DNA of 64,000 bases from Lutimaribacter saemankumensis (GTDB lineage Bacteria > Pseudomonadota > Alphaproteobacteria > Rhodobacterales > Rhodobacteraceae). Location: contig NZ_FNEB01000005.1 of NCBI RefSeq assembly GCF_900100005.1, positions 124,001 through 188,000 of the forward strand. The letters run 5' to 3'. The notes beneath the pieces were generated by a model. That model was not told where the DNA came from. It ran no database searches and was given only the letters and a program-made list of their open reading frames with translations. Positions within the stretch are counted from its first letter, which is position 1. Each line of letters begins with the position of its first letter. The position numbers and the translations under genes are program-made. Positions 1 through 12,058 of the stretch are shown piece after piece.

Positions 1-741
1 CAACTCCCAGAACTGGCGTCCGCGCGCGGCGACCTCGACGCACAGGATCGCACGGCCACGTTCAAGAAAGCGCAATTGTTCGAGACCTTCCAACTGCTCG
101 AGCGGCCCGCTGTCCCAACCGGGATACGCCGACAGCGCGTCCGGCCGATAGGCATAGACACCGACGTGATGGAAAACCGGCGTTTCGGCGTCATCGGCAT
201 AGAGATCCGACGTGTAGGGTATCACCTCTTTCGAAAAATAGAGCGCATGGCGCGCCGCCCCGAAGACCGCTGTGGTTCCGCCCACCCGGCCCGCCTTTCG
301 GTCGTCAAGAAACCCGTTCAGCGCACGCCCATCGCAGCGCAGAACCGGGGTTGCAACCTCGGCCGCCGGATCGGATCTCAATCCATCTACCAGATCCTCG
401 ACGAACCAGCTGGGCGTCAAAGGCGCGTCGCCTTGCAGGTTCACCACGATGTCGTATCCACCGCCCAGCGCGGCGTGCGCTTCGGCACAACGTTCGGTTC
501 CATTCTGGCACTCCGACGAAGTCATCACGACCTCGGCTCCGAATGCTTCGGCGGCGTCGCGTATCCGGTCGTCATCGGTGGCAACCACCACCCGGTCCAC
601 GCCCTTGACGCCATTCGCGGCCCGCCAGCTGCGTTCGATCAGCGTGCGGGTTTCGCCGCTTGCGCCCGTCAGGCCGACCAGCGGCTTTCCCGGATACCGG
701 GTCGAGGCATAGCGCGCGGGTATGACGATCAGGACGCTCAT
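1..741 (-). CDS. kdsB: 3-deoxy-manno-octulosonate cytidylyltransferase (CMP-KDO synthetase), 3' end cut by window edge
   Basis: This enzyme activates KDO with CTP for addition to lipid A in lipopolysaccharide synthesis, in the cytoplasm. The N-terminus carries the nucleotide-binding motif IPARYASTRYPGKPL at residues 7-21 and later NLQGDAPLTP, a variant of the family's NxQGDxP loop. The 247 codons visible run to base 1, where the frame is still open. The Escherichia coli enzyme is 248 residues, so only a short C-terminal piece is probably missing. The ATG at 741-739 overlaps the cysQ stop by 4 bases (ATGA), so the two are probably translationally coupled in one operon. NeuA/LegF-type CMP-sugar synthetases are distant alternatives, but the N-terminal motif fits KdsB best. 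Confidence 0.88.
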   Translation of the reverse strand, partial: MSVLIVIPARYASTRYPGKPLVGLTGASGETRTLIERSWRAANGVKGVDRVVVATDDDRIRDAAEAFGAEVVMTSSECQNGTERCAEAHAALGGGYDIVVNLQGDAPLTPSWFVEDLVDGLRSDPAAEVATPVLRCDGRALNGFLDDRKAGRVGGTTAVFGAARHALYFSKEVIPYTSDLYADDAETPVFHHVGVYAYRPDALSAYPGWDSGPLEQLEGLEQLRFLERGRAILCVEVAARGRQFWEL

Positions 742-1535
742 GCCGGTTTCAGATCGACACTTGGGGCATAAGCAATGAAGAACGGGTTGGCATAGCCGTC
801 TTTTCCGTACGTCAGCGGGTTATGGTCATCGAAGCGGACAACCCGCCCACCGGCACCTGTCAGAACCGCATGACCGGCAGCCGTATCCCATTCCATCGTG
901 CGTCCCACGCGCGGATAAAGATCGGCTTCTCCGGTCGCCACGAGGCAGAATTTCAAGGACGAACCAGCGGATTTCGTATCGGCCACGGAATACTTGCCGA
1001 TATAGTCGTCAGTTGCCTGATCCCGGTGCGATTTCGACGCCACCACGTTCAAGGCCGCATTGTCCGCCACGTTCACGCGGATCGGGCGTGCCGTACCCAT
1101 CTGCGCCTTTTCGAACGGGCCGTCTTCTTCCACAGCCGTGCCATCCGCAAGCGTGATGAACATGCGCCCCTTGGCAGGAGCATACACAACGCCCCGCGTC
1201 GGCACGCCGTTTTCCACGTAGGCGATATTCACGGTAAAGTCGCCACGGCGGTTGATGAATTCTTTTGTTCCGTCAAGCGGATCGACGATCAGAAACGTGT
1301 CGGCCCTGCGCGTATGCGACGCAGCCTGTTCTTCGGTCACCAGCAAGACATCAGGGAATTCCGCGCTCAACCCCGCCGAGATCAGGGCATCCGCCGCTTC
1401 GTCGGCTTCGGTTACGGGGCTCGAATCCGACTTCACCTTCACGTCGAAATCATCGGCGTCATAGATGGCCATGATCGTGTCCCCCGCCTCAAGTGCGAGG
1501 CGCCGCATCACGCGGGTCAGCTTTTCGTAATCCAA
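738..1535 (-). CDS. cysQ: 3'(2'),5'-bisphosphate nucleotidase CysQ
   Basis: The protein is a Mg-dependent, lithium-sensitive-type phosphatase that removes 3'-phosphoadenosine 5'-phosphate, the by-product of sulfate assimilation. The inositol monophosphatase-family signatures are clear. VTEADEAADA lies at 41-50, a metal-binding TEE at 67-69, DPLDGTKEFI at 85-94, and EWDTAAGHAVL at about 215-225. Length 265 is normal. The start is TTG at 1535-1533, preceded by ACAGGAGA at good spacing, and no better ATG exists upstream. The first in-frame ATG would remove nine residues. It is co-transcribed with kdsB (4-base overlap), a linkage common in Roseobacter-group genomes. Confidence 0.93.
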   Translation of the reverse strand: MDYEKLTRVMRRLALEAGDTIMAIYDADDFDVKVKSDSSPVTEADEAADALISAGLSAEFPDVLLVTEEQAASHTRRADTFLIVDPLDGTKEFINRRGDFTVNIAYVENGVPTRGVVYAPAKGRMFITLADGTAVEEDGPFEKAQMGTARPIRVNVADNAALNVVASKSHRDQATDDYIGKYSVADTKSAGSSLKFCLVATGEADLYPRVGRTMEWDTAAGHAVLTGAGGRVVRFDDHNPLTYGKDGYANPFFIAYAPSVDLKPA

Positions 1536-1662
1536 AACGGTTTCTCCTGTATCGTCCGCCCTGCGGGTGTGAATTGCCAGAACAGGCTCGCCCCCTTATG
1601 ATCCGGCGATAACGGAACGGCAAGAATTCCGTGTCACACCCCACAGGCAGAGCAGTCAGCCC

Positions 1663-2487
1663 ATGTTTCAGCAACGACCTGTCCGTCAGTCCAGTATCAG
1701 TTCGGCCATCCAGATATTCGAGCTGATCTATCACAGTATCGTCCGCAACGTGCGCAAGGCACACGGCAATGCGCTGATGGCGATCGTCATGAACATGCTG
1801 CAGGTGGCGATCTTCGTTCTTGCGTTCTATGTGCTGTTTTCGGTCCTGGGCCTGCGGCAGGCCGCTCTTCGCGGGGATTTCCTGCTCTACATCATGTCGG
1901 GGATTTTTCTCTACATGACGCACGCCAAGACACTGGGCGCAGTGGTCGGTTCCGAAGGCCCCGCATCACCCATGATGAAACACGCGCCGATGAACACGAT
2001 CATCGCGATCATGGCCGCAGCCCTTTCGACACTCTATATTCAGGTTCTGTCGCTGTTCGTGATCCTGTTCGTCTATGACGTGGCAATCACCCCGTTCGAG
2101 ATACAAGATCCCGCCTCGGCCTTTGGTATGGTCATGCTGGCGTGGTTCACCGGGCTGGGTCTCGGCGTTCTGCTGCTGTCGATCAAACCGTGGTTTCCGA
2201 CATTCGTCAGCATCTTCACCACCATTTACCAACGCGCCAACATGATCGCATCGGGCAAGATGTTCGTGGCCAACACCCTGCCTGCCTACATGCTCGCCAT
2301 GTTCGACTGGAACCCGCTGTTCCACTGCATCGACCAGTCGCGGGGATATGTGTTCGTCAACTATTTCCCGCGCTATTCATCGTGGGAATACGCGCTGTGG
2401 GTTGGCCTGATCCTGTTGATGATCGGGCTCATGGGTGAATTCTATACCCGCCGCCATGCCTCGCTCAGCTGGAGCGCGCGGCGCTGA
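1663..2487 (+). CDS. ABC-2 type polysaccharide exporter permease (KpsM/RfbA-like)
   Basis: This 274-residue integral membrane protein has about six hydrophobic segments in the ABC-2 layout: an N-terminal cytoplasmic stretch, paired helices near residues 45-95, 120-190, and a last helix near 245-265. The motif WNPLFHCIDQSRG near residue 222 is typical of permeases exporting capsule, O-antigen or related polysaccharides. Its ATPase partner is not adjacent: the downstream neighbour glpK is convergent, with abutting stop codons. It is divergent from cysQ across about 127 bases. Proximity to kdsB suggests a cell-surface glycan role, but that is inference from context. Confidence 0.75.
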   Translation: MFQQRPVRQSSISSAIQIFELIYHSIVRNVRKAHGNALMAIVMNMLQVAIFVLAFYVLFSVLGLRQAALRGDFLLYIMSGIFLYMTHAKTLGAVVGSEGPASPMMKHAPMNTIIAIMAAALSTLYIQVLSLFVILFVYDVAITPFEIQDPASAFGMVMLAWFTGLGLGVLLLSIKPWFPTFVSIFTTIYQRANMIASGKMFVANTLPAYMLAMFDWNPLFHCIDQSRGYVFVNYFPRYSSWEYALWVGLILLMIGLMGEFYTRRHASLSWSARR

Positions 2488-3972
2488 TCAGACCTGCATG
2501 GTCGCCGCGACAGCAGATTGCCATCGGGAATAACGCGCTTCGCGCTCTTGTGCATCCATGACCGGTTCGAACCGCCTGTCGCAGCGCCAGCTTCCTGCAA
2601 AACCCTCCATGTCGGGACATACACCGGCAAACATCCCCGCCAGCCAGGCCGCCCCCAACGCGGTAGTTTCCTGAACTTCGGCCCGATCCACCGGCGCGCC
2701 AAGGACGTCTGCCAGGAACTGCATCGTCCAATCCGACGCGCACATCCCCCCATCCACCCGCAGGACACTGTCACCGGCACCCGTCCAATCCGCGCGCATC
2801 GCCTCCAACAAGTCGCGGGTTTGATAGCCCACGCTTTCCAACGCGGCGCGCGCGAACTCTGCCGGGCCCGTGTTCCGCGTCAGGCCAAAGATCGCCCCGC
2901 GTGTTTCCGGGCGCCAGTACGGCGCGCCCAGCCCGGTAAAGGCCGGAACGATGACAACGTCCTGCGCAGGGTCGGCCGCTTCGGCAAGCGGCTGGGTTTC
3001 CTTTGCCTCGCGAATGATCTTCAACCCGTCGCGCAGCCATTGCACCACCGCACCGGCGATGAAAATCGACCCCTCCAGCGCATAGGTTCTTTGCCCGTTC
3101 AGTTGATAGGCGAGTGTCGTTAGCAATCGGTTTTCGGACTGCACCATTTCCGCGCCGGTATTGAGCAGGGCAAAGCATCCGGTGCCATAGGTCGATTTCA
3201 TCATGCCCGGCTTGAAACAGGCCTGTCCGATCGTCGCTGCCTGCTGATCGCCCGCGACACCAAGTATAGGGATCTCGGCACCGAAAAGATCGGCCCGCGT
3301 GCGTCCGAAGTCAGCCGCGCAATCGCGTACTTCGGGCAACAAGGCGCGCGGAATGTCCAGCAAGGTGCAGATTTCGTCGCTCCATTCCCCGCTGCGAATA
3401 TCGAAAAGCATGGTGCGGGCAGCGTTCGTCGCATCCGTCGCGTGAACGGCACCGCCCGTCAGGTTCCAGATCAGCCATGTATCGACAGTGCCAAAGGCAA
3501 GTTCCCCGGCCTCGGCTCGGGCCCTTGTTCCTTCAACGTTGTCGAGAATCCAACGGATCTTGGTGGCCGAAAAATAGGGATCGAGCAAAAGCCCGGTCGT
3601 CTGCGATATCGTCGCCTCGTGACCCGCCTTGCGCAACTGCGCGCAGGTTTCGGCGGTGCGACGATCCTGCCAGACGATCGCGTTGTGAACGGGTTTGCCG
3701 GTCTTGCGATCCCATATCAGCGTCGTTTCGCGCTGGTTTGTGATCCCGATGGCCGCGATGTCGCCGGTACGCAGTCCCGCCCGTTCGATCACCGCACGGC
3801 AACTGCCGGCCACGGTTGTCCATAAATCGGCTGGATCATGTTCGACCCAACCGGACGCCGGAAAATGCTGCGGAAATTCTTGCGACGCGCTGGCCAGCGG
3901 GCGCAGGGATGCGTCGAATATCATGGCGCGGGACGATGTCGTCCCCTGATCGATCGCAAGAATATGGCTCAT
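2488..3972 (-). CDS. glpK: Glycerol kinase
   Basis: GlpK phosphorylates glycerol to sn-glycerol 3-phosphate with ATP and is the entry step of glycerol catabolism. This FGGY-family sugar kinase of 494 residues (about 500 is usual) begins with the phosphate-binding motif [13 protein letters not shown] at 8-20. It later carries QRETTLIWD near residue 80, KSTYGTGCF near 256 and the ATP-site [13 protein letters not shown] near 405. A strong ribosome site (GGGAGGTG) precedes the ATG. It is the downstream gene of a glpD-glpK operon with a 58-base gap. Its stop codon abuts that of the convergent permease gene. No glycerol facilitator or GlpR regulator lies beside it in the window. Confidence 0.96.
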   Translation of the reverse strand: MSHILAIDQGTTSSRAMIFDASLRPLASASQEFPQHFPASGWVEHDPADLWTTVAGSCRAVIERAGLRTGDIAAIGITNQRETTLIWDRKTGKPVHNAIVWQDRRTAETCAQLRKAGHEATISQTTGLLLDPYFSATKIRWILDNVEGTRARAEAGELAFGTVDTWLIWNLTGGAVHATDATNAARTMLFDIRSGEWSDEICTLLDIPRALLPEVRDCAADFGRTRADLFGAEIPILGVAGDQQAATIGQACFKPGMMKSTYGTGCFALLNTGAEMVQSENRLLTTLAYQLNGQRTYALEGSIFIAGAVVQWLRDGLKIIREAKETQPLAEAADPAQDVVIVPAFTGLGAPYWRPETRGAIFGLTRNTGPAEFARAALESVGYQTRDLLEAMRADWTGAGDSVLRVDGGMCASDWTMQFLADVLGAPVDRAEVQETTALGAAWLAGMFAGVCPDMEGFAGSWRCDRRFEPVMDAQEREARYSRWQSAVAATMQV

Positions 3973-4030
3973 CTCCGCACCTCCCGTTCATGGTGCATCG
4001 TGGCTTGCAGGCGTGACCGCGACAAGCCTT

Positions 4031-5602
4031 TCACGAAAAACCTTCGAGATACGCGGCAAGCGCAGCGACCTGGTCCGGCCTCACACGCAATCCCAACCTT
4101 GTCCGCCGCCAGAGTATGTCTTCGGCCGTTTGCGCGAACTCATTTTCGACAAACCAGTCAACTTCGGCGGCGGTCAACCCGGCGCCGAAATCCTGACCCA
4201 GATCGCTGGCGTTCCGGGCATCGCCCAGAACATGCCAGGTATCCACGCCGTGCGTCCTGAACAATCGAACTGCCTGATCCCGCGACAGGAACGGATAGTC
4301 GGCCAGCAGCCGGGCGACCAGCTTATCAGTTTCCTCCAACGGAAAGTAGCCGCCTGGCAAAGGGGCGTCCGCTGTCCAGACCGCGCGATTTACGGGCAAA
4401 ACCGCGCGGAGTTTGTCGACCGCCGCTTCGGCCAACTTACGGTAGGTCGTGATCTTGCCGCCGAACACATGCAGCACCGGCGCGCCTTCGGCGTCCAGCC
4501 TGAGAGTATAGTCGCGCGTCGCAGCACTTGCCGAAGGCTGTCCATCATCCATGAGCGGCCGAACGCCCGAATAAGTCCAGACGACATCCCCGCGCGTCAC
4601 GGGCCGCTGAAAATATCGCGACGCGAAGGTGCAGAGATAATCCTGCTCTGCTTCTGTGCATAAGGGCGGGGTATCGGGATCGGGGTGTTCGACATCGGTC
4701 GTGCCGATCAGCGTAAAGTCCTGTTCATAGGGAATGGCAAAGATTATGCGGCCGTCAGGCCCCTGAAAGAAATAGCTTTTCTCGTGTTCATACAGCTTTT
4801 TCGTCACGATATGGCTGCCGCGGACAAGGCGGATGCGTGTGCCGTCATTCTGTCCCATCGCGGTGCCGATGACCTGTGTCACCCAAGGGCCCGCGGCATT
4901 GACAAGGCACCGCGCGGCGACCTCGTGGCGTTCACCCGTTCTGGTATCTTCAAGTGTGCAAAGCCACCCGTCCGTATCGCGATCGGCACGCAGCAGGCGT
5001 GTACGCGTAGCAATTCGCGCACCCCGTGTCCGGGCATCGCGGGCGTTCAACACCACAAGACGGGAATCCTGAACCCAGCAGTCGGAATACTCGAAAGCCG
5101 TTTGATAAAAGGATTTCAGCGGCGCACCTTCCGGCCGTTTGCGCAAATCCAGCGTGGTGGTTGGAGGCAGAACCTTGCGTCCGCCCATGTGGTCGTACAG
5201 GAAAAGCCCCAACCGGATCATCCACCCCGGACGCCGGCCCTTTTGCCAAGGCAAGAACAGTGCCAACAACCGGCCCGCCGGCGTTTCGCTGTCGAACCTC
5301 ATGTCGGGGTCCAAGGGAAGGACAAACCGCATCGGCCAACTGATATGCGGCATGTTGCGCAGCAAAACTTCGCGCTCGCGCAGGGCCTCGCGGACAAGGC
5401 GAAACTCGAAATACTCGAGGTAACGCAATCCACCGTGGAACAACTTGGTCGAAGCGGATGATGTGGCCTGGGCAAGATCACCCTGTTCCACAAGCATGAC
5501 AGAAAGGCCGCGCCCCGCCGCATCGCGCGCGATGCCGCATCCGTTGACGCCGCCGCCGATCACCAGCACATCGACCGGCTCGGGTAATTTCTGATCTGCC
5601 AT
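4031..5602 (-). CDS. glpD: Glycerol-3-phosphate dehydrogenase, aerobic FAD-dependent
   Basis: This membrane-associated flavoprotein oxidises glycerol 3-phosphate to dihydroxyacetone phosphate and passes electrons to quinone. The N-terminus holds the FAD-binding GGGVNGCGIARDAAGRG and then the family motif SSASTKLFHGGLRYLEYFEF. A FAD/substrate block VFGGKITTYRKLAE appears near residue 390. Length is about 523, normal for the family. The frame also allows a GTG start nine bases upstream (5611). I prefer the ATG at 5602, though neither has a strong ribosome site. It is transcribed ahead of glpK, giving a compact glycerol/glycerophosphodiester utilisation operon. Confidence 0.95.
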   Translation of the reverse strand: MADQKLPEPVDVLVIGGGVNGCGIARDAAGRGLSVMLVEQGDLAQATSSASTKLFHGGLRYLEYFEFRLVREALREREVLLRNMPHISWPMRFVLPLDPDMRFDSETPAGRLLALFLPWQKGRRPGWMIRLGLFLYDHMGGRKVLPPTTTLDLRKRPEGAPLKSFYQTAFEYSDCWVQDSRLVVLNARDARTRGARIATRTRLLRADRDTDGWLCTLEDTRTGERHEVAARCLVNAAGPWVTQVIGTAMGQNDGTRIRLVRGSHIVTKKLYEHEKSYFFQGPDGRIIFAIPYEQDFTLIGTTDVEHPDPDTPPLCTEAEQDYLCTFASRYFQRPVTRGDVVWTYSGVRPLMDDGQPSASAATRDYTLRLDAEGAPVLHVFGGKITTYRKLAEAAVDKLRAVLPVNRAVWTADAPLPGGYFPLEETDKLVARLLADYPFLSRDQAVRLFRTHGVDTWHVLGDARNASDLGQDFGAGLTAAEVDWFVENEFAQTAEDILWRRTRLGLRVRPDQVAALAAYLEGFS

Positions 5603-5683
5603 CTGTGTCACACCATGAATTGCGCCGGGAACCAGGCCGACTTGTCAATCATGCCGCTCCGTAAACCGGTGACATGACAGACA

Positions 5684-5711
5684 AACAAAACGGGCCGCGA
5701 AATCGCGGCCC
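5684..5711 (-). terminator. Intrinsic terminator of gyrB
   Basis: Just past the gyrB stop the minus strand forms the stem GGGCCGCG / CGCGGCCC around a 4-base loop, followed by GTTTTGTTTG. Stem plus U-rich tail fits a Rho-independent terminator isolating gyrB from glpD. Confidence 0.75.
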
Positions 5712-5735
5712 ATCCGTTCATCTGACGCCATCCGG

Positions 5736-8171
<2,436 letters not shown>

Positions 8172-8251
8172 TTACGCCGATTTATACGAGTTGTGGGGGG
8201 GATTGTCACGCAGATACACCAGATTTTGCGCCACTTGCGCAATAGTTCCGG

Positions 8252-9364
8252 TCAATCCCTGCCGGTTGCCGCGGCCCGCGACGTGCCGGCATCTTCTGTC
8301 ACCTCGACATACTGGGCCCTGTCGCCCAGTTCGGCAAAAAGTTCGGGTCCGGTGCCCGTCATCCAGGCCTGCGCGCCAAGGGCACAAATCTCATCATAAA
8401 GCGCCGCACGCCGGCCTGCATCGAGATGCGCGGCGACCTCGTCCAGCAACAGCAGCGGGGGGGCACCGAAATCGCGTGCCAGCGCGCGGGCGTTGGCAAG
8501 GATAAGCGACACCAGAAGGGCCTTTTGCTCGCCCGTTGAACAATCGCGGGCTGGGACGCCCTTTGCCGCATAGACACCGTACAGGTCCGTGCGGTGCGGC
8601 CCGACCAGCGTGCGGCCCGCGGCAAGGTCGCGAAATCGTCCCTCGGACAAGGCGTCACGCAGATCATGCGCGTCTTGCGGCATTGCCCCTTCGGATTGAA
8701 CCAGCTCCAGGTCTGCGGCGGGGAACGCTGTTTCGGCCTCTGTCTGGGCATCGGCCAGTTGCGCCAGGGCAGCTTGACGGTTGGCATGGATCTGCGCGCC
8801 CGCCTCGGCCATCTGGCGCTCCAGGGCAACATACCAATGCCCGTCGCGCACCTGGTCCTTCAGCAGGCGGTTACGTTCGCGCATCGCCTTTTCGTAAGCC
8901 AGCACCGCTTCGGCATGATCGGGGGTGAAACTCATGGTCATGCGGTCGAGGAACCGACGCCGGCCTTCCGACCCTTCGATCCAGAGCCGGTCCATGCTGG
9001 GAACCAGCCAGAGAACGCGCGCGATCCGAACCAGGGCCAACTGAGTGGCTGCCTTGCCGTCTATACGCACCTGCCGCGCGGCGCCCTTTTCCGACCAGAT
9101 TTCGACCTCGTGCACCTGATGCAGAGAATGCAGAACCCCGGTGATCTTCCAACCCAGGGCTTCGGGGCGGCGGGTCATGTCCTCGGCCGACGACCGCCGG
9201 AGGCCACGGCCCGGCGAAAACAGCGAAACCGCTTCGATCAGGTTGGTCTTGCCGGCCCCGTTGGGACCAAAGATCGCGACAGGGCGCGGATCAAAAGAAA
9301 GCCGCGCGCCCAGATGGGAGCGGAAATGGGAAAGCGTCAATTCCGACAGATACAGGCCAGCCAT
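8252..9364 (-). CDS. recF: DNA replication and repair protein RecF
   Basis: RecF is an SMC-like ATPase that, with RecO and RecR, loads RecA at single-strand gaps. The Walker A motif GPNGAGKTNLIEAV lies near residues 34-47. STGEQKALLVSLILANA acts as signature motif and LLLLDEVAAHLDAGRR as Walker B and D-loop, in the order expected for the family. Length 370 matches the usual 360-370. It sits 47 bases downstream of dnaN and 98 bases upstream of gyrB, the classic order. A ribosome site GCAGGG precedes the ATG. Confidence 0.97.
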   Translation of the reverse strand: MAGLYLSELTLSHFRSHLGARLSFDPRPVAIFGPNGAGKTNLIEAVSLFSPGRGLRRSSAEDMTRRPEALGWKITGVLHSLHQVHEVEIWSEKGAARQVRIDGKAATQLALVRIARVLWLVPSMDRLWIEGSEGRRRFLDRMTMSFTPDHAEAVLAYEKAMRERNRLLKDQVRDGHWYVALERQMAEAGAQIHANRQAALAQLADAQTEAETAFPAADLELVQSEGAMPQDAHDLRDALSEGRFRDLAAGRTLVGPHRTDLYGVYAAKGVPARDCSTGEQKALLVSLILANARALARDFGAPPLLLLDEVAAHLDAGRRAALYDEICALGAQAWMTGTGPELFAELGDRAQYVEVTEDAGTSRAAATGRD

Positions 9365-9411
9365 GTCCCTGCCCTTTACCGATCAGATGATGCGCGGGCC
9401 AAGATGCCCGG

Positions 9412-10530
9412 TCACACCCGCATCGGCATGACGACGTAAACCGCGCTGGTGTCATTGCCTTCGCGCATCAGCGTCGGATCGCCCGCCGAATTGAACAGGA
9501 ACACCGCGTTTTCCCTATCTACCTGGCTGGCGATCTCGAGCAGGTATTTGGCGTTGAAGCCGATTTCGAGCCGTTCGTCACCATAGGCCACGGCCAACTC
9601 TTCTTCGGCGGCGCCGCTGTCGGGGGCGTTGACCGAAAGGATCAGGCGGTCTTCGTCCAGCTGCATCTTGACCGCGCGCGAACGTTCCGAGCTGACGGTC
9701 GCAACGCGGTCCACGGCAGCGGCGAATTCGCTTGCGTCCACTTCCATCTTGCGGGTGTTCCCTTGCGGGATGACGCGCGTGTAATCGGGGAAGGTGCCGT
9801 CGATCACCTTCGATGTCAGAGTGATATCAGGCGTTGCGAAGCGGACCTTGGTTTCCGACACCGACACCGCGATTTTCGTGTCGTCGTCTTCCAGCAGCTT
9901 GCGCAGCTCGCCCACGGTTTTGCGCGGCACGATCACGCCGGGCATGTCTGCCGCACCTTCGGGCAGATCCGCGTCAATACGTGCAAGACGATGGCCATCG
10001 GTGGCCACGCAACGCAGCACTTTGCCGCCATCGGCATCGGCCACATGCATGTAAACGCCGTTGAGGTAGTAGCGGGTTTCTTCCGTCGAGATCGCGAATT
10101 TCGACTTGTCGAACAGACGGCGCAGCACCGGTGCGTCGGCCGAGAAATTCGTCGTGTATTCCGACGACGCCATGACCGGGAAATCTTCTTTCGGCAGCGT
10201 TGCCAGGTTGAACTGCGAACGGCCAGCCGTCACAGCCAGGCGTCCATTCGCGCCGTCATCCGTCAGAGTGACAAGCGCACCATCGGGAAGTTTCCGCACG
10301 ATTTCATGCAGCGTGACGGCTGAAACGGTTGTGGCGCCAGCGCGTTCCACCTGCGCAGGGGCCTTGTCGACCACCTCGATATCCAGGTCCGTCGCACGAA
10401 ACTGGACTGTGTTTCCTTCGGCCTCGATCAGGACGTTGGCGAGGATCGGAATTGTGTTGCGACGTTCGACAACCGATTGTGCCTGGGCGACCGCCTTGAG
10501 CAAGGTGCCTCGTTCGATGCTGAGCTTCAT
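9412..10530 (-). CDS. dnaN: DNA polymerase III sliding clamp (beta subunit)
   Basis: The beta clamp encircles DNA and tethers the replicative polymerase. The protein begins MKLSIERGTLLKAVAQAQ, the conserved beta-clamp N-terminus, preceded by AAAGGAACGAGG. The open frame extends 34 codons further upstream, but that part has no family similarity and no start signal as good, so I place the start at 10530. Length is 372. The C-terminus ends PMRV, matching the P-M-R-L-type ends of clamps. It lies between dnaA, from which a terminator-like hairpin separates it, and recF. Confidence 0.97.
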   Translation of the reverse strand: MKLSIERGTLLKAVAQAQSVVERRNTIPILANVLIEAEGNTVQFRATDLDIEVVDKAPAQVERAGATTVSAVTLHEIVRKLPDGALVTLTDDGANGRLAVTAGRSQFNLATLPKEDFPVMASSEYTTNFSADAPVLRRLFDKSKFAISTEETRYYLNGVYMHVADADGGKVLRCVATDGHRLARIDADLPEGAADMPGVIVPRKTVGELRKLLEDDDTKIAVSVSETKVRFATPDITLTSKVIDGTFPDYTRVIPQGNTRKMEVDASEFAAAVDRVATVSSERSRAVKMQLDEDRLILSVNAPDSGAAEEELAVAYGDERLEIGFNAKYLLEIASQVDRENAVFLFNSAGDPTLMREGNDTSAVYVVMPMRV

Positions 10531-10630
10531 GATCCTCGTTCCTTTCCCGTGCCGGACACACGCCGGGAGCGGCAAGGTATCGCAAATCCCCGCCTGCTCA
10601 AGGCTTTTGTTCGGTTGTCCAAGGAAAAGC

Positions 10631-10673
10631 AAAAGGCGTCAAGGGCGGCAAGGGATGCCACTGCCTGACGCCC
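10631..10673 (-). terminator. Hairpin with U-tail after dnaA
   Basis: Downstream of the dnaA stop the minus strand reads GGCGTCA ... TGACGCC with an internal short stem, then CTTTTGCTTTTCC. It may partly terminate dnaA transcripts or attenuate dnaN. The U-tract is interrupted, so it may be leaky. Confidence 0.6.
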
Positions 10674-10687
10674 AGTATTCGTGTCGA

Positions 10688-12058
10688 TTACGCCTCAAGC
10701 GTGCGGCGCAGCATCTCGATATCTTCGGCGATCTGCCCGTCCTGCACCTTCAGCTCTTCGATGCGCTTCACGCCATGCATGACCGTGGTGTGGTCGCGGC
10801 CACCGAAGCGGCGGCCGATTTCCGGCAGCGAGCGGCTGGTCAGTTGCTTGCACAGATACATGGCAACCTGACGGGGCCGGGCAAAGGTGCGCACACGCTT
10901 GGGCCCGACAAGATCGGACAGGCGGATGTTGTAATGCTCTGCGACCTGGCGCTGGATTTCCTCGATCGTGATCTTGCGTTCCGAGGCGCGCAGGATGTCG
11001 GCAAGACAATCCTGTGTCATGTCCAGCGTGATCTCGCACCCGACAAGCGAGGCGAACGCGAACAGCCGTGTCAGCGCACCTTCGAGAACGCGCACATTGG
11101 TGCTGATCCGGTGGGCCAGGAACTCCAGAACGCCATCGGTCAGAACAAGGCCCGGATACTGATCCCGGAACTGTTCGACCTTGGACTGCAGAATACCAAG
11201 TCGCAATTCGTAGTCGGTCGGATGCAGGTCGACCACCAGGCCACACTGCAGGCGGCTTTTGATACGGTCCTCGAGATCCTTGATTTCACCCGGCGCACGA
11301 TCGCCCGAGATGATGATCTGCTTGTTGCCGTCCACCAGCGCGTTGAAGGTATGGAAAAACTCTTCCTGGGTAGAGTCCTTGCCGGCGATGAACTGCACGT
11401 CATCGACCATAAGCACATCGACCGCACGGAACAGTTGCTTGAAATCCATCATGCGCCGGTCGCGCAGCGCCTGCACGAAACGGTACATGAACTGTTCCGC
11501 CGAAAGGTAGACGACATTCAAATCTGGCCGGCGCGACTGCAATTCATGCGCGATGGCATGCATCAGGTGCGTTTTGCCCAAACCGACACCGCCATAGAGA
11601 AACAGCGGATTGAAGGTCACGGGGCCACCTTCGGCGACACGTCTTGCCGCGGCGTGGGCCAGTTCGTTCGGCTTGCCAACGACGAATGTGTCGAAGGTAA
11701 AGCGCGCATCGAGCGGCGCACCGGGCAGCAACTCATCCTGAATGCCTGGACGGGACGGCGCGCGGGGCGCTTCGGCGGCCATCGGTTTGGCTGCCGGCCT
11801 GGGCCGGACCGTGTCATTGGCCGCGACCTGGAACTGAAGACGGCGCACGTTTTCACCTGCATTGGTCAGCTGGTGAAGGATCAGTTCGCCAAAGTTCTGT
11901 GATACGTAGTTGCCAAGAAAACTCGTGGGCACGGTGAAGACGGCCACCCCGTCCTTGATGTCCGAAAATTCGATCGGCTCAATCCAGTTTGCGTAGTTGT
12001 TCTTGCCCACTGTCCCCAGCAAGTTCTTACGCAGCTGTCCCCACTGTTCTTGCGTCAT
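10688..12058 (-). CDS. dnaA: Chromosomal replication initiator DnaA
   Basis: DnaA is the AAA+ initiator that melts the origin. The N-terminal oligomerisation domain begins MTQEQWGQLRKNLL. A low-complexity linker spans about residues 80-115. Walker A is GGVGLGKTHLMHA near 155, Walker B is VDVLMVDDVQF, and the C-terminal DNA-binding signature is GGRDHTTVMHGVKRI. Length is 456 from the ATG at 12058, which has GGGGAAAAG upstream. The frame continues 12 codons further upstream without family similarity. Its neighbours rpsT (upstream) and dnaN (downstream) reproduce the common alphaproteobacterial order. Confidence 0.97.
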   Translation of the reverse strand: MTQEQWGQLRKNLLGTVGKNNYANWIEPIEFSDIKDGVAVFTVPTSFLGNYVSQNFGELILHQLTNAGENVRRLQFQVAANDTVRPRPAAKPMAAEAPRAPSRPGIQDELLPGAPLDARFTFDTFVVGKPNELAHAAARRVAEGGPVTFNPLFLYGGVGLGKTHLMHAIAHELQSRRPDLNVVYLSAEQFMYRFVQALRDRRMMDFKQLFRAVDVLMVDDVQFIAGKDSTQEEFFHTFNALVDGNKQIIISGDRAPGEIKDLEDRIKSRLQCGLVVDLHPTDYELRLGILQSKVEQFRDQYPGLVLTDGVLEFLAHRISTNVRVLEGALTRLFAFASLVGCEITLDMTQDCLADILRASERKITIEEIQRQVAEHYNIRLSDLVGPKRVRTFARPRQVAMYLCKQLTSRSLPEIGRRFGGRDHTTVMHGVKRIEELKVQDGQIAEDIEMLRRTLEA

